Below the pieces are notes generated by a model. That model made no database searches. It had not been told where the DNA came from and saw only the letters and a program-made list of their open reading frames with translations. Below are positions 21,620 through 33,550 of a stretch of 64,000 nt of DNA, piece by piece (the stretch's first letter is position 1; each line of letters opens with the position of its first letter). Source of the stretch: Luzula sylvatica (lineage: Eukaryota > Streptophyta > Magnoliopsida > Poales > Juncaceae); NCBI GenBank assembly GCA_946800325.1, contig OX326960.1, forward strand, positions 53,962,855 through 54,026,854, written 5' to 3'. The position numbers and the translations under genes are program-made.

Positions 21620-23439
21620 TAATTTAGATCGGTCCCAGAATAATTTAAGCAACTTCTTTCACTATACACAAGATTGAAACCTGAATTTTGTTGACTTCAC
21701 ATTACATGCGGTGGATTTGAGAAGAAATGGATTTTCCAGTACTTTAAAATTGGAGATGACAAAAGTGAACCCTTTGACCATTATTTTACATTTAACTTCA
21801 GGGATGGCTGCTTCAGATTGTGTGTGGCAGGAACCTTTATGGCTATTTAATGGAGGAGATGGTTATTTCTTGAATGAAAAATTATAAAATGACGCTACAA
21901 TCATCGAATTAAATACCGAAACTTCATGTCGGTTGAACTTTTGTAGTAAACATTAAGTGGAATCCACAATTATTTTATACTATAAATCAGCATTCGGGGT
22001 TAAATTGGATTTTTTATTCGGTGAATGAAGAGTTTTTGTAAAAAAATTATCTCTATTCACGATACATACTGAGATTTTACAAAAAAAAAAAAGATATTAT
22101 AACCAAAATTGGTAACTCGGACTTTAATTTTCATACGATTTTTCGATAAACAATATATTTTTTATAATTTGCTACCAAGTTATCACAACGTGCAACAATT
22201 TATATACAAATATTAATTCTAGCTTGAGAACAATATTAACCAAATTTTAAAATATTATCCATATTTAAAATTTAAAATATCAATTAAAATAATATAGTAC
22301 CAAAATTTTAATGTATTAACGATAATGAAATAATATCTAAAGTTTTAAGATATTAAGTACAGTAAAATTATCCAAATTTTAAGTCATCAACTACAACACA
22401 TAATATTTTGTCGTAAAAATATGAAAAAAACAAAGTTTTTTTTTCTAAACCAAATTATTATTATCTACAAACTTGTGACTTCTTAATTTTGTACATCATT
22501 TAATTTTTTGAAACTACTCCAGAATATTAATAATTCGGTTCACAAAATTTATTTATTTGATACATACCAAATAGATTGATCATTTTGTGCAAGCCATAAG
22601 ACAACATATTTTACTTCACAATTTGGTGTTACAGGAAGAAGAGTGGCTAGGGCCATAAGTGGTAGTTAATATCATCTTGTCGCTTTCTGCATATATGTTC
22701 AAATTCAAATTAAATGACATATTACAGAGAGTAATTAAAGTTATGGTTACTACATTTGATTAAGGTATTAGTATGTTCATTGAAGTATTGTTTTGGTCAT
22801 TGCTCACGGTACAAACAGAATTAATTTGAGGAACACTTCTACACAAATAAAAATAATAACAAAGTACATGGAAGAATAAGACAAAGGGGGGAAAAAAAAG
22901 AAGCCAATTTTAGCGGCGATATAGGAAGGAAAGAAATATCTGTATATTCCTAAACCGAGACAACCCGCCACAAGTGGCATCTCTCATAAGGCACAAGACG
23001 ATCTTATATTCCATAAGCTATGGACTTAGTTTGTCATTGTTTAGTTTTGTTTTAACAAAAATTCATGTAAACGTTTTTTTGTTTATAGAAAAGACCAGAG
23101 TATTCCTTAAAAAAAAAAAAAAAAATACACACATGACACTCAATAGGTAATGTGTGGATTCAATTTTCATTGTCATGAATAAATGAAAGACAAAAAATCT
23201 TATCTATTTAATAAAATTAAAAAAAAACAAATTCATAAAAACGGTACTATTACAAGAGTTATCTTGATTTAAATAAGAACAATTTAAAAAATATTATAAA
23301 TATTAAATACTGAGTATATACTCACTCGTGATGGTATTAGTATTTATTGATTTTGTATATTAATAATATTACCGTACATAATGAGGAGAAATCAATCTAA
23401 TTATATTAAATATTTTTTTGCTTCCAAACGTGCTCATAT
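21620..23439. other. AT-rich intergenic sequence
   Basis: No gene recognised. Poly(A) runs occur near 22079 and 23109. Confidence 0.5.
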
Positions 23440-23447
23440 GTTTTTAA

Positions 23448-23632
23448 CAGTGTTTTAAATAGCGGCGCTGTAACGCCGCTATAGCGCGCTATAGCGGGTT
23501 TTGGGAGGCAAACGCTGCATCGCTTCGGAATATAGCACTGTAGCGTTTTGTTCCGCTGCAACGCTATAGCGTTGAAGCGTTCAATTATAGCGTCCGTAGC
23601 GGCGCTATAGCGTGATGATGATGATGATTATT

Positions 23633-23683
<51 letters not shown>

Positions 23684-23889
23684 AAATAATAATCACTATT
23701 ATCATTACACAATAATAATAATTGTTATTAAATAATAGTAATAATATTAATAATAATAATAATAATTATTATTATTATTGGTACTAAATAATAATAACAA
23801 TAATAATAATAATTAATATTATTAGTATAAAATAATAATTATTGTTATTTAATAATAATAATAATAATAATAATAATGACAATGATACA

Positions 23890-23930
<41 letters not shown>

Positions 23931-23973
23931 TAATAATAATAATAATAGTAATAATAATAATAAGCATACTTAC

Positions 23974-24031
<58 letters not shown>

Positions 24032-24394
24032 GGAAAAATAAGATAATAACAACATCAACAACAACTATTAATAGCCTTATTATAATTACAATAATTACAA
24101 TAATAAAAAGAAAAACAAAAGTAATAATAATAATAATAATAATATATTTTTCTTAGAGATGAATTTTAATTTATGTTAGTTTGCGAGGTTGATATAAATA
24201 TGCATTCAACATAATTTTATTTATAATATTGGACCGCTAATTTATATTTATATTTGTATTGTAGTATTATAAAAATAATAATTTCGATCAAAAATCCGCT
24301 GTGATGGTGAAGCGGCGCTATATCGCCCGCTAACGCTAAACGCTAAATTAAACGTCAAAACGCTGCATGTCGTTGCACGCTATTTAAAACATTG
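23448..24394. mobile_element. hAT MITE expanded by trinucleotide repeats
   Basis: Inverted ends CAGTGTTTTAAATAGCG (left) and CAATGTTTTAAATAGCG (right, complement), with an 8-bp target duplication GTTTTTAA at 23440-23447 and 24395-24402, diagnostic of hAT elements. Subterminal CGCTATAGCG palindromes are abundant on the left. The middle is (GTT)n, (AAT)n and (ATT)n. There is no transposase. Confidence 0.93.
23617..24145. repeat. (GAT)n, (GTT)n, (AAT)n and (ATT)n tracts
   Basis: Compound trinucleotide microsatellites. GTT repeats fill about 23635-23682. AAT at 23851-23963 is followed by ATT at 23972-24030, forming a large potential fold-back. Confidence 0.95.
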
Positions 24395-25158
24395 GTTTTT
24401 AATCAAACTCATATATGAAAATTTTACATAAGATCCCTCTCTACAGAAGTTTATTTTTTTGTAATTTCATTTTATCATTTAGTCATGACTTTTTGTGAAC
24501 ATTACCTAATGTGCAAAGGTACAATTAAAAAAAATGTATTGAGGCCAGTTGCACGGGATTGCCTAGGTTCGTGTAATAGCTGAAGTTTAATGAGTTCGTA
24601 ATGTATATTTGCTTTTGGTGAGGCGATTCTTGGCAATTCTTGGTGAGGCTTCTATTGAGTGAAGCTTCTCCTTCAGGAGATCTTTGGTGATACGATTCTT
24701 GGTGAGACCTTCATTTTTGAGAAAAATAGAGTAGGCTCATAAGTCCTACATTTATTATTTGTATTAATTTCATAATATTTTACATCTAAATAAGCAAGTT
24801 TTTTGAAGGTATTTGCCCTACACTAGCTAAAAATCACTAAATACCTTCATACTAAAACTTGCTTATAACCGTTATAACCTTAATTACAAACATTAATACT
24901 AGACTAATTAACATATTAAGAAAATCCATTAATTGGAGCCTTGTATTCCTTTTCCCAGTTCCTTCAAAACCCTGGAAAACTATCAACAATAGAACCAGGA
25001 TTTCTATTCCCACAATAATCAGAATGTCTATTCTCACAATAACCAGGATTCTTATTCTATCGGTGAGTTAATGACTTGCCGAAGGGTCCTTCTTCCTCTT
25101 TCGTCATTCTTCTTTTCCCTTTTCTCATTGAATTCCTTCACCGATCTTCACATTCATC

Positions 25159-25500
25159 TCAACTTTCTGAAAATCCGAGATCTTCCATTGAGAAGCTTCG
25201 CTGTACGCCAATGCCACCCTGATTTGATGTTTCTGTAGATTTGGTATCAGGGCTGGAGGATGAAGCAGTATCGTGATTTGATAGATCTTCAAAATCGGGA
25301 GAGATAAGATTTTCCAAACTCGCAACAACACTTTGTAAGTTTGAAAACTCTTGATTTTGTCGATTTGTTGGACTGTCATCCATATTTCTTCTTTCTGTTA
25401 CATTCAAATCGGCATGAAACCACCATATTTGATCAATTGGGTTTTCTTGTTGCCTTCTCTCTTGCATAAATTGCTGATCTTCAATTTCCTTCTGTTGCAT
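25159..25500 (-). CDS. Gln/Asn-rich ORF in the 3' part of the nested LINE
   Basis: A 113-codon frame downstream of the zf-RVT domain, with a WWFHADLN motif and a Ser/Asn-rich C-terminus. The plus-strand LINE has a comparable stretch (WFDSNLSEEDR near 32936) in frame with its ORF2. It is probably the C-terminal extension of ORF2 rather than a separate gene. No domain is recognised. Confidence 0.4.
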   Translation of the reverse strand: MQQKEIEDQQFMQERRQQENPIDQIWWFHADLNVTERRNMDDSPTNRQNQEFSNLQSVVASLENLISPDFEDLSNHDTASSSSPDTKSTETSNQGGIGVQRSFSMEDLGFSES

Positions 25501-25850
25501 CTCATGTTGGTCTTCATTAGATGTATCCCCTGAAACAGAAAATTGATTAGTGTAGTATGAAATCTCATTTGAAGAACAATTAGAACTAATTGAACTTGAT
25601 TCTGATTGATTTAAATCATAATAATTATTATTAACTGATCCATCTTCCCTGTTAGTATAATTTTCTATTTCATTATATAAATATGTATGATTTCCTGAAT
25701 TTAATACTAATAAATTTAATTTATATTCATATATTATCAGGTCAATTATTTGCCAGTCAGAGGATATGGAATCAGTGAAAGTTATTTTGTATCTCTCTAA
25801 CCAGATATGATATAAAAATAATGAGATAAGTATTTTATAATTTTTTTATT

Positions 25851-26640
25851 TTATTTATCAATCAATAATTTCAATGGATCAATGTGATTATTTATTTTAA
25901 TTCCTAATACCCCATGTAATTTTTCAAAAATTCTTAATGTAAATGTGCACTGACAAGTTAAATGTTTCACATTTTCCTCAGAGTTAAGACAAAGCACATA
26001 TCTGTTGACAAAAGACCAGCCTTTTTTCATTAAATTATCAATGGTAAGTATCTTATTTATATATAATAACCATAAAAATATTTTAATTTTTAATTCAATT
26101 TTAATTTTCCATATTTTATAAAATTTTGCTTTAATGAATACACCATTTGACAATATTTTGTATGCACTTTTACAGGTATAATTTCTATTTCCATTCCAAG
26201 ACCAGTTGAAAACATCCTTTTGAGTAGGATCAAGGACTAAAGTGCTTAAAAGCTGATCTAATTGTACAAATTGAGATTGAGCCATGTTTGATAAAGGTAC
26301 ATTAACTCCTAAACTTGTATATAGATTATTTTCATTCATTTTAGTTAGAAAGTAGTGTAATGTACCATATTTATTTTCTTCATAGAAATATAGTTCTGAG
26401 AATTTATAAATTAGTGGTTTTCCACACCATCTAGATTTCCAGAAATTTATTTTAGTACCATTTCCAATAATGGATTTTAGACTTTGATTAAAAAAATCAA
26501 TATTTTTAATAACATCATTCCAAAAGTATGAATTAGATGTATAACTCTTGTGATCTAAATCTTCATTTAATGGATTCTCAATTAGATTAAACCAATCTAA
26601 CTTTCCTTGTGAGTTATAAAAGAGCCATAACCATTTAATT
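25851..26640 (-). pseudogene. LINE ORF2 C-terminal fragment
   Basis: Encodes the end of an L1 ORF2. The open part is 25851-26339 (162 aa) with WKIKIELKIKIFLWLLYINK and the Cys-His pattern of the zf-RVT domain (CLNSEENVKHLTCQC). Frameshifted upstream sequence still aligns with the corresponding part of the larger LINE. It is clearly homologous to 31888-32631 but divergent, so the two copies are not recent sisters. Confidence 0.85.
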
Positions 26641-27067
26641 AATAGGTGGTGAGACCTTCATTGAGTGAAGCTTCTTCAATAGGCGGTTCTTTGAAAAGCT
26701 TCTCATACAGAGGTTTTCAACGAGTAAGATTGAGGAAGTGCAGAGTGTATCTGAGAAGAGAAAGTGAGCAAGAATTACCTATCCTTAAATTCGGCTATTT
26801 ACCTATCCTTAAATCAAATCAAGGAGACACCACAAACACTCAAAGGCCAATTATACAAACCGAAAAAATCCAAGAATTACAACACTGATTGAATAGAAGA
26901 ATTCAAAGAATTACAAGAGTTACATTGAGTGAATGGATGTATTAGAGAGCGAGTAAGGCTGAGTGGATCAAGTATTCGAGCTGAAGAAGGATGTACTGAA
27001 GATCTGCAACACTGATACTACATCTAAGTTTTTTTTCTTCTTCCTCTTTTTTCTTTAAACTTCAAAA

Positions 27068-29064
27068 ATGAACTCAAACCAATCTTATGTACAAGCCCTA
27101 AAAAACAATATAACAAGTGATTGGACATTAGTATCACATAAAAAACCATTTAAACATCAAAAATTCAATCAGAGTGAATATAATTTTAAGAAATATTTTA
27201 GATGTTTATCTACTCAACACATAAGGAGAAGGTGTAAGATGTCATAAATTCAATTCAGAGCCAATTAGGTGTCTAAGATGTCATAAATTAGGTCATATTC
27301 AAAAGAATTGTTACACAAAAATAAATCAAAATGTGCACAAACCTGTTTTTGAGGAATTTCAGAAGCCTCTGAATAGCAATATCAACCTAAGTAACAAAAA
27401 AGGGAAACAAGTTATAGAAGATCAAATCACAGTTAATTTGTCCAAAAATTATACAAGTAATAAAATAATAATAATCACTAAAGAGATAATAATTGGAAAA
27501 TTACCTGCTAAGTATTGTAATCTTTTTGACCTAATCAAAATAACTGAACCTCTTGGTACTCTCATCTATGTGGGTTCTTATCTACCTACAAAAGTAATTC
27601 ATGAAATTAAATTGGCAATCAATTGCAATAAATACATAAAAATTCCAAATTCAATTAAAATACTTGATGATGATGATATAGTTATTTTACCTATTAAGGA
27701 AATTAAGGCAGTTCCAAGCTCTTCATTAAAATGGGACAAACCCTCAGAAATCATCACTGGGTCAGTAGCGAAAAGGGAGGAAAACAAGGGAAAATTCATA
27801 AAAACAAATGAAACACAACAAAATAAAGAGAAAAATCAAAAGGCAAGGATGCCAATCAAAATTAATAATAATACAAATAATATAAATTTTTTAAAAATAT
27901 GGCAGAAAAAAAAAAGTTAGTTAATTTCTGGAGAGTTAAAAGTAAGGAAAATGTTCAAAACATAAAATCAATGGAAATTTCAAATGAGATTATAGGTAAC
28001 ACGGTAAAGGAAATTATATTAGGGAATAAGATTACCATTTTACCCTCTGATAAGGATATCATCATTGGGCATGAAGGGACAAAGGGACTCTTTCAAATCA
28101 ATCTTTCCAATATCAATCATATCCAACCTTCTTCTCATTCTCAGGGTCTTATTTGTAAAAGAACAAATCCTCATATTTCAACATCTTTCCGGTCCATTTC
28201 AAAAGCAACACTTTCTTAAATTCCCTGTCTTTCCAATTAACATGTAAGGGCCTAAAAATTGTTTCAAATCACATTCCAAATACACAAGCAGCGATCAAAT
28301 CCGCTTGTGTTGAGTCAAAATTCAGTGACAAAGCATGCCATACAGACCCATCTATGTTGTCTAATCTTCCAAATGATCTTTTAGAAAATTCTCAGGATAT
28401 AATGATTTCCAAATTATCAAACAATGAGAATTGTTCTATTTAGATACTTGATGTGGTTCCTTCTAAAAGTTTAGTACACACATCTGAACCTCAAAATGAA
28501 ATCAATTCAAATAAGAAATGTGAGGATCAAGTTATGGTACCTTCTAAATCTTTAGTACACACATCTAATACCAAATCTCCAAATAGAATTCCTGAAAATA
28601 AGCAGACGAAAATAAATGATTATTATAATCAAATTGTATCAAATGAATATAAGGATCAAAATACCTTAGTTCAATATCATGAGGTAAGGGGAGAGAGAGA
28701 TAGTAGTGAAATCCAGATAATTAAAGATCATCAAAACATACAAAAACAACAGAATATTAAGAATATTAATAAACACAAAGTAGATGAGCAAAGAAGAAGT
28801 TCTAGATTATTAAATAAGCAAACATGTCATTATATTTCTCCAATAGAAAAGGCACAAATAAATAAATATAAAGAAATACAAAAAGAGAGAAGTAGGAGAC
28901 AAAAGTCTAAAATCAACCCTATAAATATTAACTTAACACTTGAAGATAAGCATGAGTTAAATAATGCAGAAGATATAATAAAGGTTTTATCATCAACAGG
29001 AATTGAAATTACTGGAAATTTAAATGATCAAATTCAGAATACGTTAGGTGAACATAGTACTTAA
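27068..29064 (+). pseudogene. LINE ORF1 relic
   Basis: Begins with ATG at 27068 (MNSNQSYVQALKNN). A CCHC-type knuckle CHKLGHIQKNC follows near 27290, after a small duplication (GTGTAAGATGTCATAAATTC) that breaks the frame. Open segments continue at 27333-27920 (195 aa, Lys/Asn-rich), 27899-28219 and 28453-29064 (203 aa, basic). This matches the position and composition of plant L1 ORF1, an RNA-binding protein that coats the element transcript. Several frameshifts and at least one stop inactivate it. Confidence 0.75.
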
Positions 29065-29097
29065 GTACTGTGTTTAAAGATAAGATGATATAAATAT

Positions 29098-32000
29098 TAA
29101 ATGATATACAAAAAATAAGAATATTATCATGGAATGTTAGAGGTCTAAATTCAGATATTAAAAAAAGTTTAGTGCTTAAAAATATTAAGGATGAAAAAGA
29201 TGATTTATGTTGTTTACAAGAAACAAAAATAGGACAAATAAATGATAAAATAGTTATGGATTGTTGTGGTACAAAATTAAATGGTTATGATTTTCTAAAA
29301 TCTAGGGGAGCATCAGGAGGAATTCTGATAGTTTGGAATAAGAATTTATTTAATTATATCAGTTCTACCAAACATAATTATGCTATTTCAATAATTTTGC
29401 AAACAAATTGGGATGAAAATCATATATTAATAACTGGTGTTTATGGTCCTAATAGATCTCCAGATAAAGTTGAATTTTTAAATGAACTTAATTTAATAGC
29501 CTCTAATAATGTATTTCCATGGTTAATTATGGGAGATTTTAATATTACATTAAATATGTGTGACAGAAGTAAAATTTCTAAAAGTAATAAAATTACCCTA
29601 CAGTTCAAAGATTTTATAAATAATATGAAATTAGTTGGTTTATTATTAAAAGGTAAAAAATATACATGGAGTAATTCAAATTCTAGGGCCAAATTAGATA
29701 GAGTTATTGTCAATAATTCATGGTTAAACTTATACCCAAACTCTCAATTAAATGCTGGTACCAATATATGTTCTGATCATATACCCCTAATATTTAAAGC
29801 AAATACAAATTATCCTATATTTAATGGTTTTAGATTTGAAGCTAAATGGTTAGGACTTAAAGAATATAATGATCTAATAAGTTCTAAATTACAAAGTGAA
29901 ACATCTCAATCTGTTGAAGAATTATATATTAAACTTAATAATTTAGGTAAAAATTTAAAAGAATTAAATAAAAGTATTAATCTAAAATATAATACACAAA
30001 TGGAAAATTGTAAAGCTATTATAAAATGGTCAGAAGTTTTAGAAGATAATAGGCTACTAACAAAAATTGAAAAATGAATTAAATTACAAGCTAAACTAAG
30101 ATTGGAAACCCTAATTTCTTTAGAGAAAATGTATTGGAGGCAAAGATCCAAATTAATTGGATTAAACAAGGTGATGCAAATACAAGATTTTTTCATTTAC
30201 ATGCTTCTATTAAAAAGTCTAATTCAATGATATCAATACTTAAAGATAAAAATGGAAATGATTATAAAGATCATAAAAATAAAGCAAAACTTTTATTTTC
30301 CTTTTACAGGGATTTAATGGGAAAATATTCTATGAATGATAAAAAATTTGGAAGTATTAATCTCAAGACATTATATAAAAATGAAAATTTTGATTTATCT
30401 GATTTAGAAAAACATTTTAATATGGAAGAACTATCATATTCAATAAAAAAATTGGAAAAATAATAAGAGTCCAGGTCCAGATGGATTGACTGGAGAATTT
30501 TTTAAAGATTATTGGGATAAATTAAAAAATGAATTATTAAATATTTTTAATGAAAATGGGAAAATAGGGTTATCTAAATTTAATACATCATACATAACAT
30601 TAATAGCTAAAAAAGAAAATGCCATCCAACCAAAAGACTTTAGACCAATAAGTTTAATTTCTAGTATTCAAAGAATTTTTCAAAAATTTTATCAAACAAA
30701 TTAAGTCTTTATATTAATAAAATGATTTCTAAAAATCAATTGGGTTTCTTAAAGGGTAGAAATATTTCAGAAAATTATGTTTATGCTAGAGAAATATTAT
30801 GTGCAGCTAAAAGGGATAATATACCATTAATAATTTTAAAACTAGACATTCACAAAGCTTTTGATAGTGTATCTTGGGACTTTTTAATAAATATTTTATT
30901 GGCAAGGGGTTTTGGTCCAAACTTTATTACATGGATTAAAAACTTTGTTTTACCAGGAACTACTAGAATTATTTTAAATGGACATCCTGGTAAATATATA
31001 CACTTAAAAAGAGGTCTTAGGAAAGGTGATCCTACTTCCACACACTTATGGATGTATTATCAAACTTTATTACAATGGTTATAATATTAAACCCTTAAAA
31101 AATGTGTTTACAAGTCTCTTTTATGTAGATGATTCAATTCTTTTTTTAAAACCTGATATAAATAATATTAAGAGAGTAAAATTTATTCTAAATTTATTTG
31201 GTCAAGAATCTGGCCTTAAAATGAATTTTCTTAAATCAGAAGTAATTGGTCTAAATGTACTAGATGAAAAAATGGATATTATTTCTAAGGAATTAGATTG
31301 TAAAATTGGGAAATTTTCTATCACTTATCTAGGTCTTCCACTACATTATAAAAAACCAACTAAAGAAGATTTTAAAGTATTAATAGAAAAGATTTCAAAC
31401 AAATTAACAGGTTGGAAGTGAAGTATGATAAGTAAAGCTGGTAGATTAGTCCTTATAAATTCTGTTTTAACAGCCATGCCTATTTATTACTTTAATGTTT
31501 TTAAATTCCCTAAATGGGCCCTTAGAGAGATTGATAAAATTAGGGAAAAATTCTTTTGGAAAGGTGCTAATAAAACTGGTTACCATTTGGTTAATTGGGA
31601 TTTAGTTTGTCAGCCAAAAGATAAGGGAGGATTAGGAGTCTTAAATCTGGGAGTGTTTAATAAAGTATTATTAATTAAGTGGTTATGGTTATATTATAAT
31701 TCGGAAAATAAATTAGATTGGTTTAATTTAATTCAAAATCCTCTAAATAATAATGATATTTTAAAAAATGATAAAAATAACTCCTGTTTTTGGAATGACG
31801 TTTTGAAAAATATTGATTTTTTTAATCACAGTATAAATATTATCATAGGGAATGGTTTAAACACAAAGTTTTGGAAAGGAAGGTGGTGTGAAAAAAACAC
31901 TAAATATAAAATACTCAGAACTCTACTCATTTTCAGAAAATAAAGGTGGAACAGTAGAATATTTTTTAAAAATTATGAGTGAAACAAACTTATATAATAG

Positions 32001-32631
32001 TTTGGGTTTAAATATACCTTTATCAAAAGTGGCTCAAGATCAGTTTCTTCAATTAGAGCAAATTTGTAATTCCCTTTATCTTATTCCATCTCAAAGAGAT
32101 TCTTTTAAATGGATCTGGACCCAAAATGGAGTTTATACCTGTCAAAATGCACATCAACAGTTAATCAAAGGAGTATTTATAAAGGCAGAATATTATAAAA
32201 TTTGGAAAATAAAAATTGAATTAAAAATTAAACTGTTTTTGTGGTTATTATATTTAAATAAAATACTTACTATAGATAATTTAAAGAGAAAAGGTTGGAT
32301 TCTAGTAAATAGGTGTATCCTTTGCAAAGATTCTGAGGAGAGTGTGAAACATTTATCCAATCAGTGTAGATTTGTGAAACAAGTCTGGCTGAAATTGATT
32401 GCAAATACAAAAATTATTAATAATTCAAACAAAATACAATTCAATCTATTAGAGTCAATTTTATGTGAAAAGAATTCAAAACAATTTAAAGTACTTATCT
32501 GTCTCCTTTTTTATCAGATTTGGACTGAGAGGTGTCGTAGAATCTTCAATAATCAAACTCTGACTGAAGATCAACTAGTTGAGAGAATAAGCTATGAATT
32601 TAAAATAAATGAATCAGTCAAAAGTCCATAA
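29098..32631 (+). pseudogene. LINE ORF2 relic: endonuclease and reverse transcriptase
   Basis: Domains in order. APE-type endonuclease, about 29115-29810 (SWNVRGLN, LQETK, MGDFN, CSDHIPL): the catalytic Glu, Asp and Asp-His positions are kept. Reverse transcriptase, about 30600-31420 (RPISLIS, KLDIHKAFDSVSWDFL, RGLRKGDPTS, FYVDDSILF). Thumb/connection with SKAGRLVLINSVLTAMPIYY near 31430. zf-RVT near 32190-32400. The catalytic box is YVDD rather than the FADD usual in plant L1. The frame is broken by stops or shifts at about 30075, 30463, 30704, 31084 and 31421 and has no ATG at its natural start, so it is inactive. Confidence 0.9.
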
Positions 32632-33062
32632 TTTAGATATAGTGAATTAAATGATGACTCAATTTCAGACAAAGAAGATGAAATTTTAGAAACAAATCAA
32701 AATCAAAATCAAAATTCAATATTTGTACAATCAATCTACACTAATGATTTAAATCATGCAGGGGGCTTAAGGATTGCAACTATGGAGCAACAACAACAAT
32801 GGAGCTATACTGGTACTGATACTAGTATCAGTACAAGTCAGCGAGAGATGGATGAAAGGAAAAGCAGACCTCAAGATAATGATTTGAATATGATTAATTC
32901 GACTGATGAGTTATCGAGGCAAAGTGATCAATGATGGTTTGATTCTAACTTATCAGAAGAGGATCGATTACACATGCAAAAAGAGTGACATAATGAAGTT
33001 GAGAGAGATGAGGATCATACCTTGAATGGTATTTGCAGTCGATTGTCAAATATTCTTAACGA
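32632..33062 (+). pseudogene. C-terminal extension of LINE ORF2
   Basis: After the stop at 32629 the same frame continues for about 140 codons with only two more stops. It is Gln/Asn/Ser-rich, with a QNQNQN run, MEQQQQW, WFDSNLSEEDR and NGICSRLSNIL. The nested LINE has a similar tail, which suggests a real extension. Confidence 0.45.
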
Positions 33063-33550
33063 TTGAAAGATCTGGAGAGTAGAGTGTTGGAAGAACGAGT
33101 AACGAAGATAAGGAATAAGTGCTTCAAGCTATAAATTGTTGTCGATGGGATTGTGCTTTGCTTCAGTGAGGTCGCCATTAAAGAGGAAATTCTTTCGCAG
33201 GAAGAGGATTTAGGCGGTGAGGATTATTAGGGGAAGAGAGGAAAGAAGAAAGAGAAGAAGGCGGCCGAGTTACAGAGGTATTTATACCTAGGGTGAAAAG
33301 AGGACCAGAATTCTTATTTCCAGTATTTCAATGTCTGGGTTTTTAAAGTCCAGGACTTTTTGGTCTTTTAAGATTTGTATTGATGTAATTAGTTAATATA
33401 ACTCGAAAATAGGAGCTATTTAGGAGTAGTGTTTTAATTTTTAGGGCAAATACCTCTTACTTGTATTAATTTAATCAATATAAATGAAATATAATAGAAG
33501 TAGGGTATAAGAACCTACTCTATTTTTCTCAACAAAAAAAAATGTATTGA

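Larger units (their letters stand above)
24716..26646 (-). mobile_element. 5'-truncated LINE nested in the leader of the larger LINE
   Basis: Minus-strand LINE of the same family (1.93 kb, 3' end at 24716), bracketed by the 16-bp duplication TGGTGAGACCTTCATT at 24700-24715 and 26647-26662. It carries the end of ORF2 and the 3' tail. The 3' terminus (CCTACTCTATTTTTCTCA then A's) matches that of the plus-strand copy. The A-tail is very short. Confidence 0.9.
24543..33534 (+). mobile_element. Full-length L1-type LINE, decayed, with nested LINE
   Basis: The 5' end at 24543 and the A-tail at 33534 are bracketed by a 16-bp target duplication AAAAAAAATGTATTGA (24527-24542 and 33535-33550). Without the nested insertion it is about 7.0 kb: a 5' leader, an ORF1 relic, an ORF2 relic (endonuclease, reverse transcriptase, Cys/His zf-RVT domain), a 3' tail with CCTACTCTATTTTTCTCAAC, and poly(A). 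This is the standard plant L1 organisation. Confidence 0.92.

Noticed and set aside
23842..24156. Asn/Tyr-homopolymer frames
   Set aside because: They are translations of AAT/ATT microsatellites in the hAT MITE.
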